From positions 198,164 through 262,163 of the forward strand of contig WTPW01000433.1 in assembly GCA_009809945.1 (NCBI GenBank): DNA of 64,000 nt, read 5' to 3'. The stretch comes from Gigaspora margarita (lineage: Eukaryota; Glomeromycota; Glomeromycetes; Diversisporales; Gigasporaceae). Below, one piece after another: positions 22,378 to 34,664 of the stretch. The position numbers and the translations under genes were made by a program. The notes beneath the pieces were generated by a model. That model was not told the DNA's origin. It ran no database searches and saw only the letters and a program-made list of their open reading frames with translations. Position 1 is the first letter of the stretch. Each line of letters opens with the position of its first letter.

Positions 22378-23665
22378 AGGGGTATAGCAACATAGGGAAG
22401 TTGTTTGGTTGTCACTGCCCAAGCAACAGATCTAGAGTTCAAATCCTACTATAAACGAATTGGAAAAATAGGTCTGTTGTGAAACTGTTTTTCATTGATC
22501 GGTTGGGTATATTGCCTGTAGTCTTGGTACCACTATCTTGAATGGGAGTATCAGCGAACAAAAATCCAAGAAACCAGAGCAACAGAACCTGTTTGGCAAG
22601 TCCTGAGCAGGAAGGATCCTTCTACGGTACTACAGAAAACTGGACCTACTAAAGACTGAAGAACTAGACAGAAAAACTCTACGGCAAAAAGGGGATACCA
22701 CCCTGGCCACTGGAATCGACCAGAAGAAAAGGACCTACTTTTTGGAAGTAGGTACCAAGAAAAAGGAGTCTATTGGCATGCAAGCCTGGCCAACTAATTC
22801 TTTTAGGCTAACTGGTTTGGTAGTTTGGAAAAGACCAGGATAAGGTGGAACAGTTGGATGTGAGTACTGGGGGTCAAATTGAACCCTGTAAGGGCAAATA
22901 GAACTTAATGGCCAATAAGAAGTGGAAGCAAGGAGGCGTGTATGTGTCAAGTCCCAATAGAGCTCTGAGTGCACCCATATAGGAGTCTTAGGATGTTAAG
23001 AGGATCTGGGACCACCAATACGAGTATAGCTGGTATAAGTGCATATAATCATATAAAAGTCAGGGTTGGCCTGAGCCTCATGATGCCATCCAACTATATT
23101 TGGCACTAGAAGCATTTGCGAAACATGTCTGGGTACCTCAGCACTATAGCAGGAAGTACTTTCATTCGCACATTTCTAAATTTGGAATGCTAAATCCTGG
23201 GTCCCCAAGTTACAGAAAAATCAGCTAGTTGCGGCAGCATACAGGCTTGAGATACTTACCCAATATGGTAGAGGCAGCTGCATGGCTTGAGATATGAACT
23301 CTCAAGAAGTACGCTAGTAAGGATTTAAAAGGTATACCAATTTGGAAGCATAAAGTGCCTATCTGGAATCACATACACCAAATTGGAAGTAATAATATTA
23401 GGAAATGTGGGTAAAGTGGCAGATATGTGAATACCAATTGTTGGCTAGAAAGAAATGTACAAAAACCAGGCTGGCTATATAAATGGGAATGTGGTAGACT
23501 CTGGTAGGTTTAGGTCATAGATAAAAATAGTCCAAGTTTCAGTACTTAGTAGATAGTATAAAGATTGTATCACAATAGATGCTGCATTGTTGTAACAATT
23601 GATATACACTCAATAAAGACCAGAGGCATGACCTCACCTTAAAACAAAAAAAAAATAAAAAAAAA
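22378..23665 (+). mobile_element. Long tRNA-headed retroposon, copy 2 (most complete)
   Basis: Begins AGGGGTATAGCAACATAGGG with an A box near 22390 and a B box GAGTTCAAATCC near 22436. A 1.2-kb body follows without a long frame, then an AATAAA signal at about 23612 and an A-rich tail (23642-23665). A 14-bp target duplication with one mismatch flanks it: TAAAAGTTGTAGAG at 22364-22377 and TAAAAGTAGTAGAG at 23666-23679. At 1288 bp it is long for a SINE, so it may be a chimera of a tRNA head and another transcript. Confidence 0.75.
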
Positions 23666-25079
23666 TAAAAGTAGTAGAGCTAGTTTTTGTGATCCTAATG
23701 ATAGCTAGATTAGTAAAATTGGTTAGGTAAATAATAAGTTACAAGTAATTAAATCCAAAAAATTTTATAAAACTTTAGGAATCATGATTCCTGTATTAAC
23801 ATATTTTACTATGTTTTATTATAAAAATCTCTCCCAGTTAAAATTCTCCTTCTATCACAAATTGTCAGTTAAGTTTTAAAATTCTTTAAATTATTATTAC
23901 ATGTTTAATTAATTAAGATTATTACTTTAATTAGAGCTAAATAATATAATACACAAACTTTTATAACATGTAATACTCAAAAAAAATATAAAATTTGTAA
24001 ACTGGCAAAAATCTTGGAGTAATAGCATGTAAAAAACAAGCTATTCACAGATTAGATAAATTTTTATTAATACTAATAACAATAATTTAGTATTAAATAT
24101 TAGGTAAATATAATTTTATAGCAAAAAAAGTGCTAATTATATTAGTAGAGCAGAAACATCTATTAAATCAGAGTGAACAAAAAGAATTAAAAAAATTGAA
24201 AACTCTCAAGATTTAACAGATGCAATTGGCTGGATTTGATTTAGAAAAGAAAGAAAAATCTTCTTTTAAAAGAAAAAAATTAGAATTAGAAGAAAGGAAG
24301 TTGAAAATTAAAAAGAAAAATTAGAAAATTTTAAACTTAAACAAAATTAGGTCTTAAAGAATAGTCATTTAAAGATGTAATTAATTAATAAAAGAATAAA
24401 ATATGCATATCATAAAATAAAGTCTTAGAATTCTTGTATTATATAATATAAATATAATAATAAAAAAGGTAATACAAATATGCAATTACTACAAAAAGTA
24501 GACTGTATTATTTTTATTAGCAATGCACATTTTGTTGGATGATGATAAGACAAAATGCTTTAGTTATAAATTCATAATCCATGAGTAAGGGAAAGGATTT
24601 GATTAGTGGTCAGCAGGGTGCATATTATAATCAAACCAATTAATACCCATAATCTGAAGCATTTTTATATTTCTTGATTTCTGCAAAGCTAACATCTTTT
24701 GTGTTTCTATAAACATTGTAAAAGTGATTTTTTCTTTCTAAAAATAGTGAATTCATCAAAATTGGCCCAATGGACTGTGAGATATCAGGACAGACCAAGT
24801 TGATTATGTGCTTTATATTATTCTCCTTTCCTTCTAGAAGAGGAGGAGCGAGAGAAGAAGTAACTCACATAGTAAAATTTTAATAAACATTTTTTTCAAA
24901 AAAAAATCTTTCCAATTTGTTCTGTGACTGTATAAAAATTTTTCAAAAATTCTATAGCCCTATGTATATTTATCTAAATTTTTTTTACTATGAGAAGGAG
25001 GTCTCTGAGAAGGAGAATATAAAGCACATCATCAGCAAATTTTATATATAGATATATATCGATTACTAATTGGTAAGAT

Positions 25080-26960
25080 ATATATCGATGCTCAACACCC
25101 CTGCCGATTATTATCGATAGTGATAGTAATCGATATATATCCGGTTAATCGATATATATCTACTAGCTATATATTTATTAATAGATATATATCGATAATC
25201 AACACCCCTGCCGATTATTATCAATAGTGATAGTAATCGATATATATCTAATATGATATCAATTAATAAATTATTATATTCAAATAATCATGCTCACAAG
25301 GTTTCGCAATTTATTATAAATTTATTTTTTTTATTTATTATTATTATATATTATATTTTAAATTAAATAATCAATATTTGCAAGTTTTTGCAATTTAATA
25401 TAAAAATTATTTATTTATTATTATTATATATTATATTACATATTTTTATTATATATTATTATAAAAAAAATGAAAAACCAAAAAAAAACCCTCCGAAAAA
25501 AAATAACAAAAAAAACCAAAAATGAAAAAATAGTAATAATTTTTAACTACTTTCGCACTTCATCACATCTACTATTATATTCGCTCATATTCACTACTTC
25601 TTGCAAAGTGTCAGAAAAGTTAGAGTTGTTCTTGTAAGTTCCAGAAAAGTCAGATCGTTTTCTTGCAAAGTTCTGAAGAAAGTCAGAAATAAATAAAATA
25701 AAATTAAAAAAATAAGTAAAAAAAAAAGAAAAACAAACAAAAAACAAAAATGTAAGCAAACTAAATAAAAAAAACGAAGACCCAAATCTCTATTTCCCTA
25801 AAGTAAGAGTTCGTTTCTTGCAATTTAAAAATTGTCGAAGGTTTTTGAAATGTGCCAGAATAAATAAAAAAATAAAAATTAAAGAAATAAGTAAAAAGAA
25901 AACAANNNNNNNNNNNNNNNNNNNNNNNNNNNNNNNNNNNNNNNNNNNNNNNNNNNNNNNNNNNNNNNNNNNNNNNNNNNNNNNNNNNNNNNNNNNNNNN
26001 NNNNNNNNNNNNNNNNNNNNNNNNNNNNNNNNNNNNNNNNNNNNNNNNNNNNNNNNNNNNNNNNNNNNNNNNNNNNNNNNNNNNNNNNNNNNNNNNNNNN
26101 NNNNNNNNNNNNNNNNNNNNNNNNNNNNNNNNNNNNNNNNNNNNNNNNNNNNNNNNNNNNNNNNNNNNNNNNNNNNNNNNNNNNNNNNNNNNNNNNNNNN
26201 NNNNNNNNNNNNNNNNNNNNNNNNNNNNNNNNNNNNNNNNNNNNNNNNNNNNNNNNNNNNNNNNNNNNNNNNNNNNNNNNNNNNNNNNNNNNNNNNNNNN
26301 NNNNNNNNNNNNNNNNNNNNNNNNNNNNNNNNNNNNNNNNNNNNNNNNNNNNNNNNNNNNNNNNNNNNNNNNNNNNNNNNNNNNNNNNNNNNNNNNNNNN
26401 NNNNNNNNNNNNNNNNNNNNNNNNNNNNNNNNNNNNNNNNNNNNNNNNNNNNNNNNNNNNNNNNNNNNNNNNNNNNNNNNNNNNNNNNNNNNNNNNNNNN
26501 NNNNNNNNNNNNNNNNNNNNNNNNNNNNNNNNNNNNNNNNNNNNNNNNNNNNNNNNNNNNNNNNNNNNNNNNNNNNNNNNNNNNNNNNNNNNNNNNNNNN
26601 NNNNNNNNNNNNNNNNNNNNNNNNNNNNNNNNNNNNNNNNNNNNNNNNNNNNNNNNNNNNNNNNNNNNNNNNNNNNNNNNNNNNNNNNNNNNNNNNNNNN
26701 NNNNNNNNNNNNNNNNNNNNNNNNNNNNNNNNNNNNNNNNNNNNNNNNNNNNNNNNNNNNNNNNNNNNNNNNNNNNNNNNNNNNNNNNNNNNNNNNNNNN
26801 NNNNNNNNNNNNNNNNNNNNNNNNNNNCTTTGCCTTTTTTTTAGCCTACTTTTTTTTGGATTTTTACTTTTTATTTTTTTATTTTTTTATTTTTTTTACC
26901 CGGGGACGGTCAAAACATTATGTAATCGTTAAAGATCTGTTAATCGTTATATATCGTTTC
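25080..26960 (+). repeat. Repeat R1, partial copy with assembly gap
   Basis: The part at 25490-25905 matches 17990-18610 nearly base for base at its 3' end, and 25290-25700 matches the inverted copy at 1-440. Tandem words 'caacacccctgccgattatt' followed by 'atagtaatcgatatatatc' occur at about 25091 and 25201. The match runs into the N gap. Confidence 0.65.
25906..26827. other. Assembly gap (N)
   Basis: A run of N of about 922 bases inside repeat R1. A long frame that appears to bridge it is an artefact of the Ns. Confidence 0.99.
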
Positions 26961-27454
26961 AAATAATTCCGATTATAATCAATTTATAGATATATAACGA
27001 TTTAATATAAAAATATGATATATATCGATTTAGATATATATCGATTTTTATCCAATTAATCGATATATAATGATATTTTATAATCGATATAAAACGATTA
27101 AGTATTATATATCGATCAATATCTATATATAAAATTTGCGGATGATAATCAACTTGGTCTGGCCTTATTATTTTATCTTCATGATTATATGAAATTTTCT
27201 ACAGTTTTGCAAAAAAATTTTATATGATAATAAAGATGAAATAATAATATCTCACAGTCATTGTGTCAATTTTGATGAATTCACTACTTTTAGGAAGAGA
27301 AAAATCACTTTTACAATTTTTATAGAAACACAAAAGATGTTAGCTTTGCAGAAATAGAGAAAATTTAAAAATGGCTTCAGATTATAGGTATTATTATTTT
27401 GATTATAAAATGCACCCTGCTGATCACTAATCAAATTCTTTCTTTTTTTTAATA

Positions 27455-28320
27455 TTAAGGTTACTACTTAGGTACCCTAGCACTTTATTGGTACAAGTAG
27501 GTTGGCCTGGTCAACATGACCATGCTACATATTACATTTGTATAACAAGTGTACAACTAGCTACACATACAACTTTTGGTTGTCTAATTTAAGTAGTCCA
27601 CCTGAAGGTTCTACACTAGATGCTATACCTGCAACCCAACTAGGAGATTGCCTATTTAAACTCTCTAGCTTCTACCTATGTTCTATGTTTCTTCCAATAT
27701 ACTCTTTCATGAGTAATTTGCTGTTAAAGTACTCTAAGGTTTTAGCCAAACACCTATTGGAGGGCATTTGCCCTGTAGTAAACCTGATAGAGCAGTACCT
27801 GTCCCACCCAGGTATTCACCTATACTTTCAGTAATATATGCATCTACCAAAGCAGACCACTTGCAGTTAGGGGTTTCCTAACTGCTATCGTTACCTAATT
27901 CTGCCCTTTAAAGTTTGCTCCAACTCTGTTACTCACTAAAGCCTTCCTAATTGTCTTCTCCATTATCCTCTAACTTCCAAACCAGTTAGCCCAGATAGGT
28001 CAGTTCATCTGGCATTAGGTGCCACTATGGTCTTCCTTCCCTTGGTACCTACTTCTATAGCATAGGTCCTTTTTCTCTAGTGTGACTCAGATGGCCAGGT
28101 TGGTGAACCCCTTTCAAAGTTTTGTTGTCCAGTTCTCTGGCTCTGGCTTCCAATATTCTAGCTTTGGTAGCACTATCGAATATTTTTGCTACTTCCTTAC
28201 TTGGGACTTGCCAAATGGGGTTCTATTTCTACAGTTTCTTGGATTTTGTGTATCCAAAAGCTCCTATTCTAGATGTGGAACCAAGACTACAGATAATTTA
28301 TCCAACCAATTGATGAGAAA
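27455..28320 (-). mobile_element. tRNA-headed retroposon, copy 3, 5'-truncated
   Basis: On the minus strand it matches the body of copies 1 and 2: a 'ctgtagtcttgg' block near 28290, 'aaatccaagaaactg' near 28240, and 'gttgcaggtat-g-atctagtgtagaacc' near 27630 (as at 19865). The tRNA-like head is missing, as expected for incomplete reverse transcription. The 3' end is A-rich ('aatattaaaaaaaag' on the minus strand). It adjoins the right arm of the inverted-repeat element. Frames of 60-120 codons inside it are not conserved between copies. Confidence 0.65.
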
Positions 28321-28800
28321 TAGTTATCTGAACACATCATTGAAAATAAAAAAATTAGAACTATTTTTTTTATTGATATTAGGTTCTAAGGTAAGCATAC
28401 CTATTTCTAGAGACTTTGTTTTGTTACATATAAAAATTTTTTAAAATTTAGTATTTACTTGTAAAATTTTATATACAAAATCTAAAATTAATTTATCATT
28501 TAAATATATAAATATATTTATATTTTTATATGTAAAAAATGTTTAACAACAAAATTAAAATCTATATAATTTATATACATTTTATAGACTACTGATCTAT
28601 TTCCATGGATATATAATAGACATAAATTTTTGTCAAATAAATTGAACAAAGTTTACTAAGTAAAGTGTTTGTTATGCTAAATTACATATAATATAAAATT
28701 TTTACAGAGATTGGGCAAGATTTTATTAATAGACTTAGCTGCTTAATTGTAAGGTATACATAAAAAATCAATTTTATTTCCATGAACCATATATCTTGAT
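28321..28800. other. Intergenic, no gene seen
   Basis: AT-rich sequence with no supported gene or repeat. Confidence 0.35.
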
Positions 28801-29475
28801 ATATCTTGGGACTCTGTGATTCATTTGGATAATTTTGGTACCATTTGAAGTGTCTCACTGAGACGATTCGAATGATACCAAATCATCCAAATTGGATCAC
28901 TGAGTCACGTGATACACAATCCACGAAAATAGATTCAATCAGAGAAAACTCCCGATATCTCTGGACCCTGTAATCCAATTTGGATGATTTTAGCGCCATT
29001 AGATTCATCCCAGTGAGACAATTCGAATGATACCAAAATCATCCAAATTGGATCACGGGACATAATCCTACGAAATATATGGGCTAGGTGTTGAGAAAAG
29101 GGACCAAATTGACAAAACAAAAGATCTTCGGAAAATCAATTTTTGTATTGTAAATCTTATAATAACTTATAAGAAAATGCAAACTTTAAAGGGCTATACT
29201 GCAAAATTTTATTAATACAACTACTTATGTGTTTTAAGTAAAAAATGATCCTAATATCATTCTAAATTGATTTATACAAAAAAATTACTTTTGAAAAAAT
29301 TGTTAATTTGGTCCTTTTCCCAGCACCTAGCCCATATATGATCTCAATAAATAACAAATATATATTATATCTCAGGATATTGTGATCTGATCTGGCTAAT
29401 TTTGGTACCATTAGAATCATCTCAGTGAGACGATTCGGATATACCAAAATTATCCAAATTGGATCTTGGAATCAT
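28801..29475. repeat. Three palindromic modules around an inverted-repeat element
   Basis: Modules at about 28801-28912, 28950-29063 and 29369-29475 each consist of 'ttggataattttggtacca', then 'ttaga-tcatctcagtgagac', and the reverse complement of the same, so each can fold into a hairpin of about 45 bp per arm. Between modules two and three a separate inverted pair ('atatgggctaggtg-tgagaaa' near 29078 and its reverse complement near 29330) bounds about 260 bp. Short frames across them are palindrome by-products. Confidence 0.7.
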
Positions 29476-29695
29476 AAGATATCATGAAATATTATAATCC
29501 ACGGAAATAGGGCGATCCCCGAAAATAGGTACCCTTACCTTAGTTCATTATAATCTGGTCTTGGTCTTGTCAAAGACCGATCCATCACTATAAATTAGTT
29601 ACGATTAATTGTTACACGTTTTAAATTAATTCAGTTGATAAACTTTATTATCTTATAATTATTTATATTAGTTAATATTAATAAAGTAGACGATA

Positions 29696-29902
29696 TTATT
29701 GCACGGGTCTTATGTGACAACCCGTGCCTTTTTCATTTACTTATTGGCACGGGATTGTTACGTCAGACACCGTGCAATAAGATAGTTATTATATGGGTAT
29801 GTGGAATAACCCGTTACACACACGGGTTCATATTTAAATCCGGCACGGAATATGAACTCGTGTGTAACTGGGTTATTCACTACAACCCATACAATAACTA
29901 TA
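29696..29902. repeat. Two adjacent palindromes
   Basis: The first (29696-29780) pairs 'attattgcacgggt' with 'accgtgcaataag', with an inner cccgtgcc/ggcacggg pair. The second (29782-29902) pairs 'atagttattatatgggtatg' plus 'aataacccgttacacac' with their inverted copies, arms of about 58 bp with a 3-4-bp loop. Both look like MITE-derived foldbacks. No target duplication is clear. Confidence 0.65.
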
Positions 29903-30907
29903 AAATATTCAACTCAGAAGAGCACAGAATTATTAGCGTACTCAACTCAGAAAAAAACAAATTTACTAGCGTACTCAACTATGCAACTTGTGTAGACTCT
30001 ATTGTAAAATAGATAACCCAATCAGATGTCGAGAATTGCACACTGCTTGTAAACCATACTTTACGTACTTTGTGCTCTGGTATATTACAGCATTAGACTT
30101 TTATATGATACCACACATAGTGTTGATTTACATAACAGATAGTATATAATAAGTCAAATTTGATTTTATTGGCAAGAAGTTTGAATGACTAACACTAAAA
30201 TCGAAAGCAACTTCATTTTATTTCCCTTTGCGTTCTTTGATTATAATTTTGCAAAATGAGAATTTGCAATTAACTTTTCTTTCAACACGTTTTATTGCTT
30301 GCTCACAAGAAGCTCAAAATTTTAAAATATTAATTTTTTTGTCTAATAAAGCAAAGAATTTAATAACTTTGTGTTACGTATCTATATCGACAGAATTGCT
30401 CCTAAGACAAGTAGATTGGTGGGAAAATTGGATCCAACTGAATGTCAAATGTCATTATGTTTTTAAGATAAATTTTAAACTATTTTTCAATAAGAAATAA
30501 ATTATTTTATGTTTGAGTCAAGAAATTATATTATATAAAAAAATTGTTTAAAAATCAGGTTTATATTGCATACATCAGATATTTTGAGGTTCAATTCTTG
30601 GTGACATTATACTCGTTTCATCTCTTGGCAAAATTATGCCGATTAGAATATGACATGCTTTACAGTAATTTACATTTTAATTAACAGAAAATTTAAGGTT
30701 ATGCCTAGCATTCTATGAATATGGTAATTTTATCTTTTTATTGATAATGAATGATTATAATAAAATAATAAACATTTTCATTGTGATACTCCAGAGGACA
30801 CTTATGTTATTAAATATAATAAAATATGTAAACTAATCCGAATACTCCAAGATAACCCGATAAAATAATAATATATTACTTTGTAAATTCTATTAAAAAT
30901 ACACATA

Positions 30908-32866
30908 TTAAGTTTCTTTAGGCACTATACCAATTTTATCCCATTTTAGACAATCCCTATCAGCTTCATTCAATTCTTTGATCTCACCATTTGTATTAAT
31001 TCTCATTGCAATCAATGATGGGTAAACCGAAATAGAGGGAGGTACTAAATCTTCTTTAACAAGATCAATCATGGAAATATTGTTATCTTCAATAGAAGTA
31101 ACACGTTTTATAAAATCACCACAACGTTCAAATGCTATTTTCGAAGGTTCAGAAAACGTGAGCGCCTGTATAATTGATCATTTATAAATTTTGTGTAAAC
31201 AATTTATTACGTACAGTATCATGTACTTACGACAAGAATGAATTTTTACTTACGTGCCAACCATGAGGCATATCATCATAAACTTCAAGTATAACTTTAG
31301 TAGGATTCTTAAAAGGTGATTTTTCGAAATTTTTAGTCGCATATGAAGGTAATTGATATTCATGAGGATTTGCAGCTTTATAACTAATTAAGATAGATTC
31401 ATCACGAAGTTTTTCATCCCCTCCAACTTGCTGGAATTATTCCGTATATTAATTTATTTGAAGTCATAATTAATAAAAGATATAAAAATTATAAAGATGT
31501 AACTTACACATAGAATAGGTGGTAAATTTCCTAAGGACTCTGCAAGCATGGGACTAGAAAATCCAAAATTTATAATAATATAAGTTTATACTAAGAAAAG
31601 ATTATAATTACCACAAAAGTTCTTAGTTAAGGTTGGTGTACTTACCTAACATAAGGAATTGCTAATGCTTCATTAGCACAATAAAGTTGGAAGCGAGGTA
31701 CTTCAGTAAAAGATGGATGGCTTACCATTGTAGGCTTTTTTAGAGCAATTTTATCAGCTAGAGCTTTTGCAGTAACGAAATATTCCTCCGAGGCAGGTGA
31801 CGGAGCACCAATATCATAAAAGCCTAGTTTCGAAGGTATTAAATCTATTTTATTTAATTCGGCATTCCAAAAGGATGGCATACTATGTGTTAAGTCAGTC
31901 TATTTTTTGTGAAAATCACTTTTAGTTTTTAATTAATTTAAAATCGAAATAATTTGAAATTTAAAAATCAATATACCCATGGTGACTGAGGATCATGTGA
32001 CGAAAATGTAGTAGATTGTTTTGTATAAGATTATTTAGACGAAAGAAAATCATTTATTTATTCACTTAACTTTAATGCTCACCAATATAACAGAGCCCGC
32101 TGGTAAAGGTAATCCAGCATCCCTTAAAAACAAGAGCAGTGCAAAAACCAAATTGCCACCTGAACTATCTCCAGACAATACAATTATTTTAGGGTTAATC
32201 GGGTCAAATCCAGCTTCTGGTCCAGGATTTATAAGATACAGATACGCAGCGATAGAATCACAAAGAGCAGCGGGAAATTGGTTTTGTGGCGAAAGGCGAA
32301 GATTAGGAGCTAATCCAACAAAAATTTATCATATTAAAGATTGATTACGAAATTAAAAATGCAATTAATTAGAAAAACTTACCAAAAACTCGAGAATTAG
32401 TAAGTTCAGCAAGTTTGAATGTAATTGTTCTAGCATTTTTAGATGTACCAGTACGAAATCCACCACCATGCAAATATAAAACAACAACATTATCAACTTC
32501 ATTAACGCGGGTCCATTCCCCACGTAATCTTCCATCATTTGATTCTTTCCATTTCTCATCTAACACATCTTCATATTGTTTCAAAATTTTTTCTAAATGT
32601 GTTATACTCTTTCGTCTATATTCTTCATCCAATATAACATCCTTTACAGTTATATTAAAAGGAACTTTAATAATAACTTTATCAACCGTTTTTTGAATCT
32701 GTTCAACAGACAATTTCAAATAACGAGAATTGGTTCTGAACAAAGCTATTGCCAAATGAAACTTTAAATCCCAAGATTTTTTAGGTGGGCCTTCAGTATA
32801 ATATTTAAATAAAGCTGAAGATAAAGCCGGGATTACTGATAATAAAAAAAAGAAATCTGGCTCCAT
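30908..32866 (-). CDS. HSL-type alpha/beta hydrolase (carboxylesterase/lipase), right copy, apparently intact
   Basis: Seven exons on the minus strand: 32383-32866, 32083-32309, 31977-31985, 31646-31899, 31508-31553, 31254-31430 and 30908-31165, giving 484 residues. The exon lengths equal those of the left copy exactly. Motifs in order: oxyanion-hole HGGG (133-136), nucleophile GDSSGG (Ser210), SPW-TDLTHS (238-246), GGDEKLRDE with likely Asp345, and DDMPHGWH with likely His396. The N-terminus (FFFLLSVIPALSSALF) is hydrophobic and could be a membrane anchor. Introns are short (about 70-130 nt) with GTAAGT, GTGAGC or GTATAT donors. The second intron acceptor after the first exon is chosen by frame (GATTAG). 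The family hydrolyses acyl or aryl esters; the natural substrate is unknown. Confidence 0.88.
31977..31985 (-). other. 9-nt micro-exon of the right hydrolase copy
   Basis: Encodes Ser-Pro-Trp between a CTCAG acceptor and a GTATAT donor, in the same phase as in the left copy. Leaving it out would delete a segment conserved across the family. Confidence 0.8.
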
Positions 32867-33615
32867 TTTTATTTATTTATTATTATTATTATTATTTTAC
32901 TTTCAAAAAGAAAAAAAAGAAATTTAATGGAATATTTATACGTATTTATGCTTCTTTATTCGTGTTATGTACAGTACTGGAAATAAATATTTGCTGATTG
33001 GGTCAAAGTGGCGTAACCATTTTTAATTATGCTTGTTGTTCAAAGAACAGTCACTATAATAATTATGAATATATCATATTTCAGCGTTTAGTAGTAAACA
33101 CGATTTATGAAATGCGATGATTTATCTACTTTTATAACGTAATCAACTAAAAAAAAAAATTTGTTAACAGAAAAATTTTATTATGATAATTAACTTTTAT
33201 GTTCTAAACTAATCCTATATTAATCTTACCTTAGCTTATAAGGTAAATTTTGACTTTATTTCATTATTTCTACATTATGCTCATTCTAAAAATTTTAAGC
33301 ACCTAGTGCATCTTCGGAATCGAGTCAAATACCGGCTGAAAAGTCCTAATCTAATTAAATCCAGAAGCAATTTTTATTGGGGATTAGCAATGTAACAATT
33401 ATTGTTATGTAATCAGTACCTAAGATTTCATATTATTTTGTTTATTGCGATTATTGTTACGATTCACAAAATGTATATATATAATTGTGAATTTAAATTG
33501 CAGATCAACAAATATGTATTGCAGTTTTTAATGATTACGTAAGAAATTAAGCAATTTTAGGTAATAAAATTGTGTTAAAATTCCGAATCAAAAAAAAAAA
33601 TCTAGAACTGTGATA

Positions 33616-34426
33616 TCTCTAAAGTTAATAATTCTAATAAGAAAAATCCTAATAAAAATTAGGAATACATTGCTTTAAGATGCGTAAAGAAGTGAATGTA
33701 ATCAAGATCAGTGTATTATGTAATATACAAACGTCGTACGAACGTACTAACCTATTAATAATATTCTTTCTTAGTAATGGCCGAGGCAATGACAAAAAAA
33801 AAAAAAAAAACAGGCAAAAAAATTATTTGGCTGAAATAGCCAAGCATTTGTAGAATAAGAGCTAGCAATATGATTGGCTAATATTATATACGTTAAAACC
33901 TTTTAGTCGAAGTTTAGTTATTAGCCATTGACCAAAAAAAAACCGTTTACACGCAAAAAAATTTCCGACACTGAGTATGTTGAACTAGTCAGTAATAATC
34001 AATTACACACAATATTGACAGATTAGAGGAATTTAACCGTCTAATGCTCTTTCAAGATTTTTACTGCAAGATTTTCAACGACTCTCGTTTTGCAATCACT
34101 AATTATTATCAGAATATTGCGAATATGAAATGCTATCACATAATATTTTTGAAAGAACGTAGTACGACGTATGACATTACTTACTCCACAAAATAAAGTA
34201 ATTATCTGTTGATCTTCTTCTGCAGTCCATTTTTCATTTATCGTTAAATAAATTCGGTGAACTCAATGAACTCTAATAGATTCAATGAAAAAAAATTCCC
34301 ACAAGCAGTATTATAAATCGCTTCTTAATTCCTGAATTTCATTTCGAATAATTTATCTGAAATAAAGATTTTCATAAAGATAGGAGTCGAAATTGATTCT
34401 AAAATTACGTATAATTAGGAAACATG
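33616..34426. other. Intergenic, no gene seen
   Basis: AT-rich, with a poly-A tract at 33797-33811. No supported gene or element. Confidence 0.35.
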
Positions 34427-34664
34427 GGGGTCTTTGCCTTGAAAATGACCTTATGAGATCATGTAGATTTTAAGAATAAATATTAACATTTCTAGCCAAC
34501 CAGTAATTCAATTCAAATAAACCTTTTTTTATTTTGTAAAACTCATTAAGCTCTACAAATAAAAAAAGTTGATTTGAATTAGATTACTGGATGGCTAGAA
34601 ATTTTAATTTTTATTCTTAAAATCTACATAGTCCCATAAAGGTCATTTTCAAGGCAAAGACCCT
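34427..34664. mobile_element. 238-bp MITE with TIRs of about 100 bp
   Basis: The ends are GGGGTCTTTGCCTTGAAAAT and its near-perfect inverse; similarity continues through 'gatcatgtagattttaagaa' and 'agccaa/ccagtaat'. ACATG flanks both sides (34422-34426 and 34665-34669), suggesting a 5-bp target duplication. No coding capacity. Confidence 0.7.

Larger units (their letters stand above)
15835..24430 (+). mobile_element. Decayed MULE-like DNA transposon in three blocks
   Basis: Three plus-strand blocks (about 15835-16655, 20072-21662 and 23680-24430) give short transposase-like pieces in the right order. Block one has a Cys/His segment, IKCPYNELKCHGNFVVQKHS, and then KHKHPLLLPKRVPKEI. Block two has QKEHNPYKQDILGLTYDIW, then AKAWKSFEYIKIDVAFK and GDLDQAQAKGL, followed by a 'HIFKSCRIHYN'-like segment, as in MULE-type DDE domains. 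Block three gives a charged, Lys-rich tail. Blocks one and two are separated by a retroposon whose 13-bp target duplication proves insertion; blocks two and three by a hAT-type MITE and a second retroposon. Many stops and frame changes show it is long dead. No ends were found. Confidence 0.55.
24592..27445. mobile_element. Inverted-repeat element with arms over 200 bp, interior partly unsequenced
   Basis: The left arm (about 24592-24815) and right arm (about 27150-27445, reverse complement) share 'gatttgattagtg-tcagcag', 'ggtgca-tataatcaaa', 'tttctgcaaagctaacat', 'cttttgtgtttctataaa', 'gtgaattcatcaaaattg' and 'agaccaagttgattat'. The interior holds a partial R1 copy and the assembly gap. No target duplication was found and no transposase is visible. 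Confidence 0.6.
30022..33615. repeat. Segmental duplication, right copy
   Basis: Direct repeat of 7731-11770 lying about 22 kb downstream. It includes the whole hydrolase gene, its introns and about 0.8-0.9 kb on each side. It lacks the MITE found in the left copy and keeps the single ATACTTTAC target at 30056-30064. Confidence 0.85.

Noticed and set aside
25818-26966. Apparent 382-codon open frame
   Set aside because: Most of it is the run of N; the visible ends are low-complexity repeat R1.
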